Below are positions 55,384 through 64,000 of a stretch of DNA of 64,000 bases, piece after piece. The position numbers and the translations under genes are program-made. The stretch's first letter is position 1. Each line of letters begins with the position of its first letter. Below the pieces are notes generated by a model that was not told the origin of the DNA, ran no database searches, and saw only the letters and a program-made list of their open reading frames with translations. Where the stretch lies: contig NZ_JAFBBY010000001.1 in assembly GCF_016907515.1 (NCBI RefSeq), positions 4,836,001 through 4,900,000 of the forward strand, written 5' to 3'. This DNA comes from Nocardioides nitrophenolicus (GTDB lineage: Bacteria > Actinomycetota > Actinomycetes > Propionibacteriales > Nocardioidaceae).

Positions 55384-57798
55384 GTGAGTGAAACGGTCGC
55401 ATCCTCCGAGGTCCACTACGACGTCCATGCCGTCGAGGAGAAGTGGCTTCCGGTCTGGGAGCGGCTCGACCCGTTCCGCGCGGACGACGCCGTGGTGCTC
55501 GCCGGTGACAAGCCGAAGTTCTACGGGCTGACCATGTTCCCCTACCCCAGCGGCGACCTCCACATGGGTCACGCCGAGGTGATGGCCCTCCACGACGTGC
55601 TGTGCCGCTACAAGCGCTTCCGCGGCTTCGAGGTCCTCAACCCGATGGGCTGGGACTCCTTCGGCCTGCCCGCCGAGAACGCCGCGATCAAGAACGACGA
55701 GCACCCGGCGACCTACACCTACGCCAACATCGAGACGCAGTTCGGCTCGTTCAAGAAGTACGGCCTGAGCTTCGACTGGTCGCGGCGGCTGCACACCTCG
55801 GACCCCGAGTACTACAAGTGGACCCAGTGGCTCTTCCTCAAGCTGCGCGAGCAGGGCCTGGCCTACCGCAAGAACTCGCCGGTCAACTGGTGCCCCAACG
55901 ACCAGACGGTGCTGGCCAACGAGCAGGTGCTGGCCGACGGCACCTGTGAGCGGTGCGGCGCCGAGGTCACCAAGAAGGAGCTGACGCAGTGGTACTTCAA
56001 GACCACGGCGTACGCGCAGGAGCTCTACGACTCCCTCGACGACCTGCAGGACACCTGGATCCCGAAGGTCGTCAACGCCCAGCGCAACTGGATCGGCCGC
56101 TCCGAGGGCGCCCACGTGTCCTTCGACGTCGAGGGACACGACCCGATCACGGTCTTCACGACCCGGCCCGACACCCTGGTCGGTGCGACCTTCATGGTGG
56201 TCGCCGCGGACGCCAGGCTGGCCCAGGAGCTGGTGGCGCCGGAGCGGGCGCGGGCGCTCGCCGACTACGTCGCCGACGTACGCAAGGCATCCGACATCGA
56301 CCGGCTGGCCACCGACCGTCCCAAGACGGGGGTCGACCTGGGCGTCACGGCCACCAACCCGCTGACCGGCGAGCAGATCCCGGTCTGGGCGGCCGACTAC
56401 GTCCTGGCCGACTACGGCACCGGCGCGATCATGGCGGTGCCCGCCCATGACGAGCGCGACCGTGAGTTCGCGGAGAAGTTCGGGCTGCCGATCGTCGCGG
56501 TCTACGACGACGAGCAGCCCTACGACAAGGCGGCCGAGGTCTCGAAGGCGATCGCCGCCATCGAGGCGAGCGGTCACGGCGAGGGCACGGTCAACTTCCG
56601 GCTGCGCGACTGGCTGCTCTCGCGCCAGCGCTACTGGGGCGCGCCGATCCCCATCATCCACTGCCCGGTCGACGGCGAGGTCGCCGTCCCCGAGGACCAG
56701 CTGCCGGTCGAGCTCCCGGAGCTGCGTGGTGCCGACCTGAAGCCGAAGGGCACCTCTCCGCTGGGCGCGGCGACCGAGTGGGTCAACGTCACCTGCCCGA
56801 CGTGCGGTGGTCCCGCCACGCGCGACACCGACACCATGGACACCTTCGTGGACTCGTCGTGGTACTTCTTCCGCTACCTCTCGGCCCACGACAGCACACA
56901 GGCGTTCGACCCCGCGCTGGCCAAGGCCTGGGGGCCGGTGGACTTCTACCTCGGCGGCTCCGAGCACGCCGTGCTCCACCTGCTCTACGCACGCTTCTTC
57001 ACCAAGGCGCTGCGCGACATGGGCCTGATCGACTGGGACGAGCCGTTCTCGGCGTACCTGTCCCAGGGCACGGTCATCAACAACGGCCACAAGATGAGCA
57101 AGTCCCTCGGCAACGGCGTCGCGCTGGGCGCCCAGCTCGACGAGTACGGCGTCGACGCGGTCCGGCTGACGCTGGTGTTCGCCAGCCCGCCGGAGGACAA
57201 CATCGACTGGGCGGACGTCTCGCCCGCCGGGTCGGCGAAGTTCCTGCAGCGCGCCTGGCGGCTCTCCGGTGATGTCACCTCGGCGCCGGGCACCGACCCG
57301 AGCACCGGAGACCTGGCGCTGCGCAAGGTGACCCACAAGACCGTCGAGGAGGCCGCGCACCTGCTCGACTCCTACCGGTTCAACGTGGTCGTCGCGCGCA
57401 CCATGGAGCTGGTCAACGCCACCCGCAAGGCCATCGACGCGGGCTGCGGCCCGGCCGACCCGGCGGTGCGCGAGGCCGCGGAGGCGGTGGCGATCCTGCT
57501 GTCCCTGGTGGCGCCGTACACCGCCGAGGAGATGTGGGCCCGGCTCGGTCACGAGCCGTCGGTCGCCCAGGCCGCCTGGCCGAGCGTCGACCCGGCGCTG
57601 CTGGTCGAGGACGCGGTGACCGCGGTCGTGCAGATCCAGGGCAAGGTCCGCGGCCGGCTGGAGGTCGCGCCCGACATCAGCGAGGCCGACCTCGAGGCCG
57701 CCGCGCTCGCCGACCCCGCGGTGGTGAAGGCGATCGACGGACGCGCGGTGCGCAAGGTGATCGTGCGCGCGCCGAAGCTCGTCAACATCGTCGTCTGA
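55384..57798 (+). CDS. leuS: Leucine-tRNA ligase
   Basis: LeuRS charges tRNA-Leu and edits wrong amino acids. The 804 residues carry the HIGH-like motif [13 protein letters not shown] (about 49-61), the editing domain with [15 protein letters not shown] (about 260) and [15 protein letters not shown] (about 340), and KMSKSLGN (about 570). The length is that of shorter bacterial LeuRS. The C-terminal tRNA-binding domain ends [15 protein letters not shown]. It is essential and single in most genomes. A TetR gene follows. Confidence 0.97.
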   Translation: MSETVASSEVHYDVHAVEEKWLPVWERLDPFRADDAVVLAGDKPKFYGLTMFPYPSGDLHMGHAEVMALHDVLCRYKRFRGFEVLNPMGWDSFGLPAENAAIKNDEHPATYTYANIETQFGSFKKYGLSFDWSRRLHTSDPEYYKWTQWLFLKLREQGLAYRKNSPVNWCPNDQTVLANEQVLADGTCERCGAEVTKKELTQWYFKTTAYAQELYDSLDDLQDTWIPKVVNAQRNWIGRSEGAHVSFDVEGHDPITVFTTRPDTLVGATFMVVAADARLAQELVAPERARALADYVADVRKASDIDRLATDRPKTGVDLGVTATNPLTGEQIPVWAADYVLADYGTGAIMAVPAHDERDREFAEKFGLPIVAVYDDEQPYDKAAEVSKAIAAIEASGHGEGTVNFRLRDWLLSRQRYWGAPIPIIHCPVDGEVAVPEDQLPVELPELRGADLKPKGTSPLGAATEWVNVTCPTCGGPATRDTDTMDTFVDSSWYFFRYLSAHDSTQAFDPALAKAWGPVDFYLGGSEHAVLHLLYARFFTKALRDMGLIDWDEPFSAYLSQGTVINNGHKMSKSLGNGVALGAQLDEYGVDAVRLTLVFASPPEDNIDWADVSPAGSAKFLQRAWRLSGDVTSAPGTDPSTGDLALRKVTHKTVEEAAHLLDSYRFNVVVARTMELVNATRKAIDAGCGPADPAVREAAEAVAILLSLVAPYTAEEMWARLGHEPSVAQAAWPSVDPALLVEDAVTAVVQIQGKVRGRLEVAPDISEADLEAAALADPAVVKAIDGRAVRKVIVRAPKLVNIVV

Positions 57799-57864
57799 GC
57801 CGGCCGTCCGCCGAGCCTCCGACCTCGGGGTGCGCTGGCTAGTCTCTCGGCGAGAGGAGGGCAG

Positions 57865-58473
57865 ATGGCAGCCGAGGTGGACTCCCGGCGACGCCGGATC
57901 ATCGACGCCACGCTCGACGTGATCCGCGACCACGGACTCGCGGGCGCCCGCACCCTCGAGATCGCGCGGCGTGCCGGAGTGAGCACCGGCTTGGTTCTCT
58001 ACCACTTCGGCACCCTCGACGGTCTGGTCGCCGCGGCGATGGAGGAGTCGGAGGACCGCTACTACCGCAGCCTCGAGGACGGCTCGACCGACCGCCCGGC
58101 TCCGGAGCGGCTGTGCCTGCTCGTCGAGCGCTCCGGCGCGCCCGACACTGGCATCGGTGCCTGGATCCTGTGGATGGAGTTCTGGGTGCGAGCGCTCCGT
58201 GACCCGGCCACGGCCGCGCTGTGCGCCGCCCTGGAGGCGCGGTGGCGTGCGCTGCTGCGATCGGTGATCGACCAGGGGATCAGCGAGGGCTGCTTCACCA
58301 CGGTGGCGCCGGCGGACGCCGTGGTGCGGCTGTCGGCGCTGCTCGACGGTCTCTCGGTCGCGGCGACGTTCGGCGACCGCGAGGTCCCGGTGGCCTCGAT
58401 CCCGCGCCTGTGGCTGGAGGCGGCGGCCCGCGAGCTGGGCTGCGATCCGGTCCTGCTCGGCCTGAGCCGATAG
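57865..58473 (+). CDS. TetR family transcriptional regulator
   Basis: A 202-residue regulator: N-terminal helix-turn-helix (about 8-54, RRRIIDATLDVIRDHGLAGARTLEIARRAGVSTGLVLYHFGTLDGLVAAAM) with the BetI-like LVLYHFGTLDGL recognition region, and a C-terminal ligand domain resembling the TetR_C_6 type (GAWILWMEFWVRALRDPATAALCAALEARWRALL). The target is unknown; the gene lies between leuS and a DegV gene. TAGTCT at 57840-57845 and GAGAGGAGG before ATG 57865 give a short-leader message. Its stop codon forms the first bases of the DegV -10 element. Confidence 0.92.
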   Translation: MAAEVDSRRRRIIDATLDVIRDHGLAGARTLEIARRAGVSTGLVLYHFGTLDGLVAAAMEESEDRYYRSLEDGSTDRPAPERLCLLVERSGAPDTGIGAWILWMEFWVRALRDPATAALCAALEARWRALLRSVIDQGISEGCFTTVAPADAVVRLSALLDGLSVAATFGDREVPVASIPRLWLEAAARELGCDPVLLGLSR

Positions 58474-58476
58474 CCT
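58471..58476 (+). promoter_or_regulatory. Predicted -10 element of the DegV gene (leaderless)
   Basis: TAGCCT, 7 nt before ATG 58484. The TAG is also the stop codon of the TetR gene. Confidence 0.55.
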
Positions 58477-58483
58477 CTGCGGC

Positions 58484-59350
58484 ATGTCGATCGTCGTGGT
58501 CACCGACTCCACCTCGACCGTCCCGGCCGAGGTCGCGGAGGCCAGCGGGGTCCACGTCGTCCCTCTGCAGGTGGTCATCGACGACGACGTCTTCGACGAG
58601 GGCGCCGAGGAGGTCACCCCGGAGCGGCTCGCGGTCGCGCTCAAGGAGAAGCGCGCGGTGAGTACCTCCCGGGCCTCGCCGGCGGTGTTCGCCGACCTCT
58701 ACGAGCGGCTCGCCGCGGAGGGCGCGACCGAGATCGTGTCCGTCCACCTCTCCGCCGAGGTCAGCGGCACCTTCGAGTCGGCCCTGGTCGCCTCGCGGGA
58801 GGCGCCGGTGCCGGTGACCTGCGTCGACACCCGGCAGGTCGGCGTCGCGACGGGCTACGCCGTCGAGTCGGCCCTGGACGTGATCGCCGCCGGCGGCACG
58901 GCTGCCGAGGCCGCGGAGGCCGCCCGGCTGCGCGCCGCGGGCGCCACCTCGCTGTTCTACGTCCACACCCTCGAGTACCTGCGCCGCGGGGGTCGGGTCG
59001 GTGCGGCCGCCGCGGTCTTCGGCGGGGCGCTCGCGGTCAAGCCGCTGCTCGGCATCGTCGACGGCGTGATCTCGCCCCAGGAGAAGGTCCGCACCGCCGC
59101 CAAGGCGATCGCCCGCCTCGAGGCGCTGGCGGTGGAGGCCGCGGGGGACGTGCCGGTCGAGGTGTGCGTCGCCCACCTGGCCGCCGAGGAGCGCGCCGCG
59201 GCGATGGCCGCGCGGCTCGCGGAGGCCCTCGGCGAGCAGCTCGTCCCGGCGCGCTCGGGCGAGGTCGTGCGGTGCGTCGAGCTCGGCGGGGTGCTCGGCG
59301 CCCACGTCGGGCCGGGCATGCTGGCGATCTGCGTGGCGCCCACTCTCTGA
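58484..59350 (+). CDS. DegV family fatty-acid-binding protein
   Basis: A 288-residue DegV protein. The opening IVVVTDSTSTVPAEVAEASGVHVVPLQVVIDDDVFDEG and the STSRASPAVFADLYERL segment match the family, which binds long-chain fatty acids and supplies them to fatty-acid kinase (FakA) in other bacteria. The domain closes with VELGGVLGAHVGPGMLAICV. In this window no FakA-like kinase is present. It has its own -10 and is followed by comEA after 127 nt. Confidence 0.93.
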   Translation: MSIVVVTDSTSTVPAEVAEASGVHVVPLQVVIDDDVFDEGAEEVTPERLAVALKEKRAVSTSRASPAVFADLYERLAAEGATEIVSVHLSAEVSGTFESALVASREAPVPVTCVDTRQVGVATGYAVESALDVIAAGGTAAEAAEAARLRAAGATSLFYVHTLEYLRRGGRVGAAAAVFGGALAVKPLLGIVDGVISPQEKVRTAAKAIARLEALAVEAAGDVPVEVCVAHLAAEERAAAMAARLAEALGEQLVPARSGEVVRCVELGGVLGAHVGPGMLAICVAPTL

Positions 59351-59465
59351 CCACTCCAGTCCCACTGGTCACCGCGGAGTCCCTCGGTCCTCCACAGCCC
59401 GGGTTCGGCCCACCACTTCTCCCCAGGCCGCCGCGACTCCGCCGCGCGCTGCCCGCACCCCGGCC

Positions 59466-59471
59466 TAGCGT
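59466..59471 (+). promoter_or_regulatory. Predicted -10 element of comEA (leaderless)
   Basis: TAGCGT, 6 nt before ATG 59478. Confidence 0.55.
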
Positions 59472-59477
59472 GCCGCC

Positions 59478-60488
59478 ATGTCCGTACGCCGCTCCACCGC
59501 CCGCTCCGAGCCGCCCGCCGACGCCGCGGCGCGGCGGTTGGCGCTGATCGCCGCCGATCTGGGAGTCGCGCCCGTCCCGGCCGGGTCGGCGCTCGCGGGC
59601 TCGGTCCCGGCGGTGCCCGCCGCGACCGGGTCGCCCGCGGCCGACCCGGTCGAGCCCTGGTGGGCCGACCACACCCGCATCGCCGACCCGGTGCGGTCCG
59701 CCCGGGCGGCGACGGGGGAGTCGCCCGGGCCGGTGCTGCCGGCGCTGCCGGTGCCGGCGCTGCCCGAGCCGGGGAGGCACGCCGCCCGCCGGCGACGCTC
59801 CCGGCCCACCCCGCGGCCCGCCCTCGCCCCGCTCGTCGACCGCCTTCCCACGCTCGGGCTGCCCCAGGTCGCGGTGGTCGCGCTGGTGGTCGCCGTCGGC
59901 CTGGCGGTCACCACCTGGTGGGTGATGCGCGAGCGCCCCGAGGCGCTGTCCGCCGTCGCGGCCGAGCCGACCGCGCCGCTGGTGGCGGCCACGCCCGCCG
60001 CGCCACCGGCGTCGGTTCCCTCCGGTGCGCCGGCCGGGGAGGCGTCCCCGACGAGCGGGGCGACGGTCACCATCGACGTGGCGGGCAAGGTGCGCCGGCC
60101 GGGGATCGTCGTCCTCGACGCGGGGGCGCGGGTCACCGACGCGCTCACGGCCGCCGGTGGCGCCCGCCGAGGCGTGGACCTGACGCCGCTCAACCTGGCC
60201 CGGGTCCTGGTCGACGGCGAGCAGATCGTGGTCGGCGGCCCCGCCCGGTCGGGGGCGACGCCTCCCGCGACCACCGGGCCCGACGCGGCCGCCGGTCCGC
60301 TGGTCAACCTCAACACCGCGGGTCAGGCCGAGCTCGAGTCGCTGCCCCAGGTCGGTCCGGTCACGGCTCAGTCGATCATCGCCTGGCGCGACGCCCACGG
60401 CGGCTTCACCAGCATCGACGAGCTGCTCGAGGTCGACGGGATCGGACCCAAGACGCTCGCCCAGATCACTCCGCACGCGACGGTGTGA
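59478..60488 (+). CDS. comEA: ComEA-like DNA-binding protein
   Basis: ComEA binds double-stranded DNA outside the membrane during uptake. The 336 residues hold a long disordered N-terminal part rich in Pro and Ala, one transmembrane helix at about 128-152 (QVAVVALVVAVGLAVTTWWVMR), an SLBB-type ligand domain (about 190-250, VTIDVAGKVRRPGIVVLDAGARVTDAL) and a C-terminal helix-hairpin-helix pair (about 275-336, LVNLNTAGQAELESLPQVGPVTAQSIIAWRD, GIGPKTLAQITPHATV). The domain order TM-SLBB-HhH is that of actinobacterial ComEA. It is separated from comEC by an HPP-CBS gene on the opposite strand. Confidence 0.95.
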   Translation: MSVRRSTARSEPPADAAARRLALIAADLGVAPVPAGSALAGSVPAVPAATGSPAADPVEPWWADHTRIADPVRSARAATGESPGPVLPALPVPALPEPGRHAARRRRSRPTPRPALAPLVDRLPTLGLPQVAVVALVVAVGLAVTTWWVMRERPEALSAVAAEPTAPLVAATPAAPPASVPSGAPAGEASPTSGATVTIDVAGKVRRPGIVVLDAGARVTDALTAAGGARRGVDLTPLNLARVLVDGEQIVVGGPARSGATPPATTGPDAAAGPLVNLNTAGQAELESLPQVGPVTAQSIIAWRDAHGGFTSIDELLEVDGIGPKTLAQITPHATV

Positions 60489-60512
60489 GCGATGCCGGAC
60501 GTGGTGACCCGC

Positions 60513-61550
60513 TCAGGTGGCGCCCAGGAGCGCCCGGTGGAGGACGGCGATCAGCTCGCCCCGCGTGATCATGCCGACCAGCCGTCCCTCCTCGTCGACC
60601 ACCGGCACGTTCTTGTACCCCTCGGTGGTCATCACCGGGACCAGGTCGGCGACCGGGGTGTCGGCCGCGATCGTGGTGACGTCGGTCCGCATGATCGAGT
60701 CGACCGACTCCAGCTCCACCAGGTCACGGGTGAACAGGTCGATGATCGACACCACGCCGACGACGCGCCGCTCGTCGTCGACGACCGGCAGGGTCTTGAC
60801 CCGGCGCCGCACGAGCAGGGTCCGCGCCCGATAGATCGACTCGAACGGGTGCACCACCGCGACGTCGGGGTTCATGATCCGCGACACCGGGATCGACCCC
60901 AGCCGCCGGTCCAGGGCGTGTGTCTCGGCGTCCCGCACGATCGACACGATGTCTCCCGGCAGTACGTCGAGCCGGTCGGCGAGCCGCTTCATCGCCTGCT
61001 CCACGTCCGGCGTCGTGATGCCCAGGGCCGCGGCGGCGGGCGAGGTCGCGGGGGCGGCGACCGGCCGGTGCGGGTACCTTCGCCCGCTCAGGTTGTTCAC
61101 CGCGACCGCGATCACCAGCAGCGCCAGCGCGTTCACCGCGACCGGCGTCACGACGAACAACGCCCCCTGCTCGTGGATCGCCGGCGTCGCGGTGGCGGCC
61201 AGCAGCGCGCACGCTCCGCCGGGCGGATGCAGGCACCCCAACAGCATCATCGCCCCGATCGCCGACCCCACCCCGAGCGCCGCGGCGAGCAGCACGTCGT
61301 CGACGACCCAGTGCGCCCCCAGTCCGATCGCGGTCGAGACCAGGTTGCCGCCGAGCACGGGCCAGGGCTGTGCGAGCGGACTCGCCGGCACCGCGAACAG
61401 CAGCACCGCGCAGGCCCCCATCGGCGCCACGACGAACGGCAGCAGTTCGGGACCGCCCGGCACCACCCGCGCCGTGGCCCCGGCGACTGCGATGCCGAGC
61501 AGCGCCCCCAACGCACCTCGGGCCACCTCGCCCCCGCTGTAACGCGTCAC
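60513..61550 (-). CDS. HPP family membrane protein with CBS domains
   Basis: A 345-residue protein: an N-terminal HPP domain with about four or five hydrophobic helices, including the family signature GCLHPPGGACALLA (about 97-110), then a linker and a C-terminal pair of CBS domains (about 230-340, VSRIMNPDVAVVHPFESIYRARTLLVRRRVKTLPVVDDERRVVGVV and MRTDVTTIAADTPVADLVPVMTTEGYKNVPVVDEEGRLVGMI). HPP proteins have been linked to nitrite transport in plastids; CBS pairs sense adenine nucleotides. The bacterial function is not established. It is inserted antisense between comEA and comEC. GTG 61550 has TAAGGT 7 nt upstream. Confidence 0.9.
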   Translation of the reverse strand: MTRYSGGEVARGALGALLGIAVAGATARVVPGGPELLPFVVAPMGACAVLLFAVPASPLAQPWPVLGGNLVSTAIGLGAHWVVDDVLLAAALGVGSAIGAMMLLGCLHPPGGACALLAATATPAIHEQGALFVVTPVAVNALALLVIAVAVNNLSGRRYPHRPVAAPATSPAAAALGITTPDVEQAMKRLADRLDVLPGDIVSIVRDAETHALDRRLGSIPVSRIMNPDVAVVHPFESIYRARTLLVRRRVKTLPVVDDERRVVGVVSIIDLFTRDLVELESVDSIMRTDVTTIAADTPVADLVPVMTTEGYKNVPVVDEEGRLVGMITRGELIAVLHRALLGAT

Positions 61551-61557
61551 CCGCCCG

Positions 61558-61563
61558 ACCTTA
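61558..61563 (-). promoter_or_regulatory. Predicted -10 element of the HPP-CBS gene (leaderless)
   Basis: TAAGGT, 7 nt before GTG 61550. It decides this start over the longer frame. Confidence 0.5.
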
Positions 61564-61615
61564 GGGCGTGTCCCCCCACTCCGCTCCCATCTCCCCACTC
61601 ACCCCCTGACCCCAC

Positions 61616-63961
61616 GTGCCCTCCTCTCCTGACCTCCCGCCCCCAACCGACCTCCGGATGCCCGCCCTCGCCGTGGCCGCCTGGCTCGGCGGCATCGCCG
61701 CCCAGCACTCCACCCGCCTCAGCTACGCCGCCCTGATCGCCCTCACCGTCGTGGTCTGGGGCCTCGCCTCGCGGCTGCCGCCGGGCGGAGTCCGGCTGCT
61801 CCTCACCCTCCTCGTCGTCGCCGCGGCCGTGGTGACGGGGACCTCCCTGCGCCACGACGCGGTGCGGCGCTCGCCGCTCCACGACCTCGCCGCCGACCGC
61901 GCCACGGCCGCCCTGGTCGGCACGGTGGTCTCCGACCCGCGCGAGATCCGAGGCCGCGCCGGACCGCAGGTCGTGGTCCGGCTCCGGGTCCGGGAGGTGT
62001 CGGCCCGCGGCCGCCGGCTGCGTACGGGTGGTGCCGTCGTCGTCATCGGTACGCCGAGCTGGGCCGCGACCCGGCTCGGCCAGCGGGTCGCGGCCAGGGG
62101 ACGGCTGGCGGCCGCCGACGATCCGGCGACGGCGGCGCTGCTCACCGATGCGCGCGCGCCGGTCCGGATCCGGGGGCCGGACCCCTGGTGGCGGGCGGCC
62201 GCGGCCGTGCGGGCCTCGATCCGGCGCGCGGTCGCCCACCGGCCGGCCGACCAGGCGGGCCTGGTGCCGGCCCTGGTCGACGGGGACGACGCGGCGCTGC
62301 CCGCCGCGCTCGAGCAGGACTTCCGCACCACCGGCCTGACCCACCTGACCGCGGTCAGCGGCACCAACCTGACCCTGGTGGTCGGCTCGCTGCTCCTGGT
62401 GGCCCGGGCGGTCGGCGTACGACGTCGCTGGCTGGTGGTCGTGGGCCTGGTCGGGATCGTGGGGTTCGTGCTGCTGGCCCGGACCGAGCCCAGTGTGCTC
62501 CGGGCGGCGGTGATGGGCACGGTCGGGCTGTTCGCGTTCGGCCCCGACGGTCGTCGGCGGGGCCTGCGCGCGCTCGGCGTCGCGGTGACCGGACTGATCC
62601 TGGTGCAGCCGGGGCTGGCCGTCGCGGCGGGGTTCGCGCTGTCGGTGCTGGCCACGGCGGGGATCGTGCTGCTCGGGCCGACCCTGACCGGAGCCTTGGC
62701 CCGGTGGCTGCCTCGGGCCGCGGCGGAGGCGATCGCGGTGCCGACCGCGGCCCAGCTGGCCTGCACCCCGGTCATCGCCGGGCTGTCGGGACAGGTCAGC
62801 CTGGTCGCGATCGGAGCCAACCTGTTGGCGGGCCCCGCGGTCGGCCCGGCGACCGTTCTCGGGTTGGCGGGCGGCCTGGTCGGACTGGTGTGGCCGTGGG
62901 CCGGGCGCCTGGGTGGGACGTTCGCGGGCTTGAGCGTCGGCTGGATCATCGCCGTCGCGCATCGGGCCGCGGCGCTCCCCGGTGCGGCGGTCGGGTGGGG
63001 GACCGGCGCGCTCGCCGTCGGGCTGCTCGTGGCGCTCTGCCTGGTGGTGGCGCTGGCGCTGCCGCGGCTGCTGCGCCACCGCACCACCGGCGTGCTGCTC
63101 GGCGTCCTGCTGCTGCTCGTCGTGCTGGGCGTGCCGGGCCGGCTCTGGTCGGCCAGGTCGGGACCGTGGCCGCCGCCCGGGTGGCTGATGGTGGCGTGCG
63201 ACGTCGGTCAGGGCGACGCGCTGGTGCTCGCGGTCGGACCGAGGTCCGCGATCGTGGTGGACGCCGGACCCGACCCGCGAGCGGTCGACGGCTGCCTGGA
63301 CCGGCTGGGCGTGACGCAGGTCCCGCTGGTCGTGCTCACCCACTTCCACGCCGACCACGTCGAGGGTCTCGACGGAGTCCTCGCGGGTCGCACGGTGGGC
63401 GCCATCGAGACCACGGCCGTGGCCGACCCGCCCGGTGGCGTCGACCTGGTCCGGCGGGCGGGCGCCGCCGAGGGGGTGCCGGTGTCGACGGCGGCGTTCG
63501 GCCTCGCCCGGCGCATCGGCGCGGCCACGGTCCAGGTCCTGCACCCCGACCCGCCGGGCTCGGACGGCGGGGCGCGCGCGGGGCCCGGCGACGGGAGCAC
63601 GGCCAACGACGCCAGCGTGGTGCTGCTCGTGGAGGTCGCGGGACTGCGCCTGCTGCTGACCGGCGACCTGGAGCCGCCGGGCCAGGCCCAGGTCGCCGCC
63701 CTGGTGGGCGAGCTGGACATCGACGTCCTCAAGGTGCCCCACCACGGCAGCGCCCACCAGGACCTGGCCTGGCTGACCGGGTTGCGACCGGAGCTCGCGC
63801 TGGTGTCGGTGGGTGCCGACAACGACTACGGGCACCCGTCGCCCGAGGTGGTGCGCGCCCTGACGGCGGCGGGAGCACGGGTGCTGCGCACGGACCGCGA
63901 CGGCGACATCGCGGTCGTGGTGGACGGATCGGGTGGGGCGCGGGCGCTCACCCGGCGGTGA
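61616..63961 (+). CDS. comEC: ComEC/Rec2 family competence protein
   Basis: ComEC forms the channel through which single-stranded DNA enters the cell. The 781 residues show an N-terminal membrane region and OB-like domain (about 90-190), the Competence domain with around eight to ten helices (about 200-510, beginning DQAGLVPALVDGDDAALPAALEQDFRTTGLTHLTAVSGTNLTL) and a C-terminal metallo-beta-lactamase-like domain (about 515-775) with HFHADHVEGLDG near residue 575, LLLTGDLEPPG and LKVPHHGS, the ligands of a two-metal nuclease site. The protein is therefore complete. The GTG start is the first in the frame. Reading stops 39 nt before the window end, and those last bases show nothing recognisable. 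Confidence 0.95.
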   Translation: MPSSPDLPPPTDLRMPALAVAAWLGGIAAQHSTRLSYAALIALTVVVWGLASRLPPGGVRLLLTLLVVAAAVVTGTSLRHDAVRRSPLHDLAADRATAALVGTVVSDPREIRGRAGPQVVVRLRVREVSARGRRLRTGGAVVVIGTPSWAATRLGQRVAARGRLAAADDPATAALLTDARAPVRIRGPDPWWRAAAAVRASIRRAVAHRPADQAGLVPALVDGDDAALPAALEQDFRTTGLTHLTAVSGTNLTLVVGSLLLVARAVGVRRRWLVVVGLVGIVGFVLLARTEPSVLRAAVMGTVGLFAFGPDGRRRGLRALGVAVTGLILVQPGLAVAAGFALSVLATAGIVLLGPTLTGALARWLPRAAAEAIAVPTAAQLACTPVIAGLSGQVSLVAIGANLLAGPAVGPATVLGLAGGLVGLVWPWAGRLGGTFAGLSVGWIIAVAHRAAALPGAAVGWGTGALAVGLLVALCLVVALALPRLLRHRTTGVLLGVLLLLVVLGVPGRLWSARSGPWPPPGWLMVACDVGQGDALVLAVGPRSAIVVDAGPDPRAVDGCLDRLGVTQVPLVVLTHFHADHVEGLDGVLAGRTVGAIETTAVADPPGGVDLVRRAGAAEGVPVSTAAFGLARRIGAATVQVLHPDPPGSDGGARAGPGDGSTANDASVVLLVEVAGLRLLLTGDLEPPGQAQVAALVGELDIDVLKVPHHGSAHQDLAWLTGLRPELALVSVGADNDYGHPSPEVVRALTAAGARVLRTDRDGDIAVVVDGSGGARALTRR

Positions 63962-64000
63962 GCGCCGACGTGCCCGGGTTCGTGTCGGGGGTGTGTGGGA

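Noticed and set aside
53533..58644. A 5.1-kb minus-strand open frame across the ABC exporter, leuS and the TetR gene
   Set aside because: Same reason: it mirrors leuS and the exporter codon by codon and contains no recognisable domain.

Overview
The window is dense, very GC-rich DNA whose codons nearly all end in G or C. It carries a set of actinobacterial families: the GlgE trehalose-to-glucan pathway, a SigE-family sigma factor, paired furA-katG, the nadD-rsfS-phosphatase trio, and a tRNA-Ala without an encoded CCA end. It looks like a chromosomal segment of a high-GC Actinomycetota, most plausibly Nocardioides or a close relative. That placement is inference from gene content only. The 64 protein-coding loci (two of them remnants) and one tRNA are tightly packed.

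Layout. 1-3.8 kb: the end of a peptide-type ABC binding protein, a SnoaL-like protein, a LysR regulator divergent from an EamA exporter, and a Nudix hydrolase. 3.8-22.6 kb: storage-glucan metabolism, with glgB, then (after a 5.5-kb interruption holding an MFS pump, a PPOX protein, a sigma-factor locus, an amidase and a lipoprotein) the coupled glgE-treS-mak operon, moeA, glgP and glgX. TreS and Mak make maltose-1-phosphate, GlgE polymerises it, GlgB branches the chain, and GlgP and GlgX degrade it. 22.8-29.5 kb: enoyl-CoA hydratase, etfBA, a secreted phospholipase-D-like protein, proA and a DMT-type membrane protein. 29.5-32.7 kb: a CDP-alcohol phosphotransferase, a DedA-like protein, a tiny membrane protein and nadD-rsfS-phosphatase. 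32.7-33.7 kb: tRNA-Ala(GGC) followed by a decayed toxin-antitoxin pair. 33.7-46.4 kb: accessory and metabolic genes, including LtrA, SDRs, AraC and HxlR regulators, a molybdenum oxidoreductase with its reductase, a thiolase, a calcium-binding-repeat protein and a collagen-like protein. 46.6-53.5 kb: furA-katG, small enzymes, alkaline phosphatase, a lipoprotein and an SDR. 53.6-64 kb: an ABC exporter, leuS, a TetR regulator, DegV, comEA, an HPP-CBS protein and comEC.

The most unusual structures are two extragenic repeat ladders, at 20338-20511 and 52555-52696. Both lie between convergent genes. Each is built from a 17-nt core (GACCCGGCAGAAASTGG, S = G or C) repeated at exactly 32-nt spacing, first in one orientation and then, after an identical 12-nt centre, in the opposite orientation. 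I do not recognise this as a described element. A second window-wide pattern is that at least 23 genes have a TANNNT hexamer exactly 6 or 7 nt before the start codon and no ribosome-binding site, which is the signature of leaderless transcription. I used it to choose several starts.
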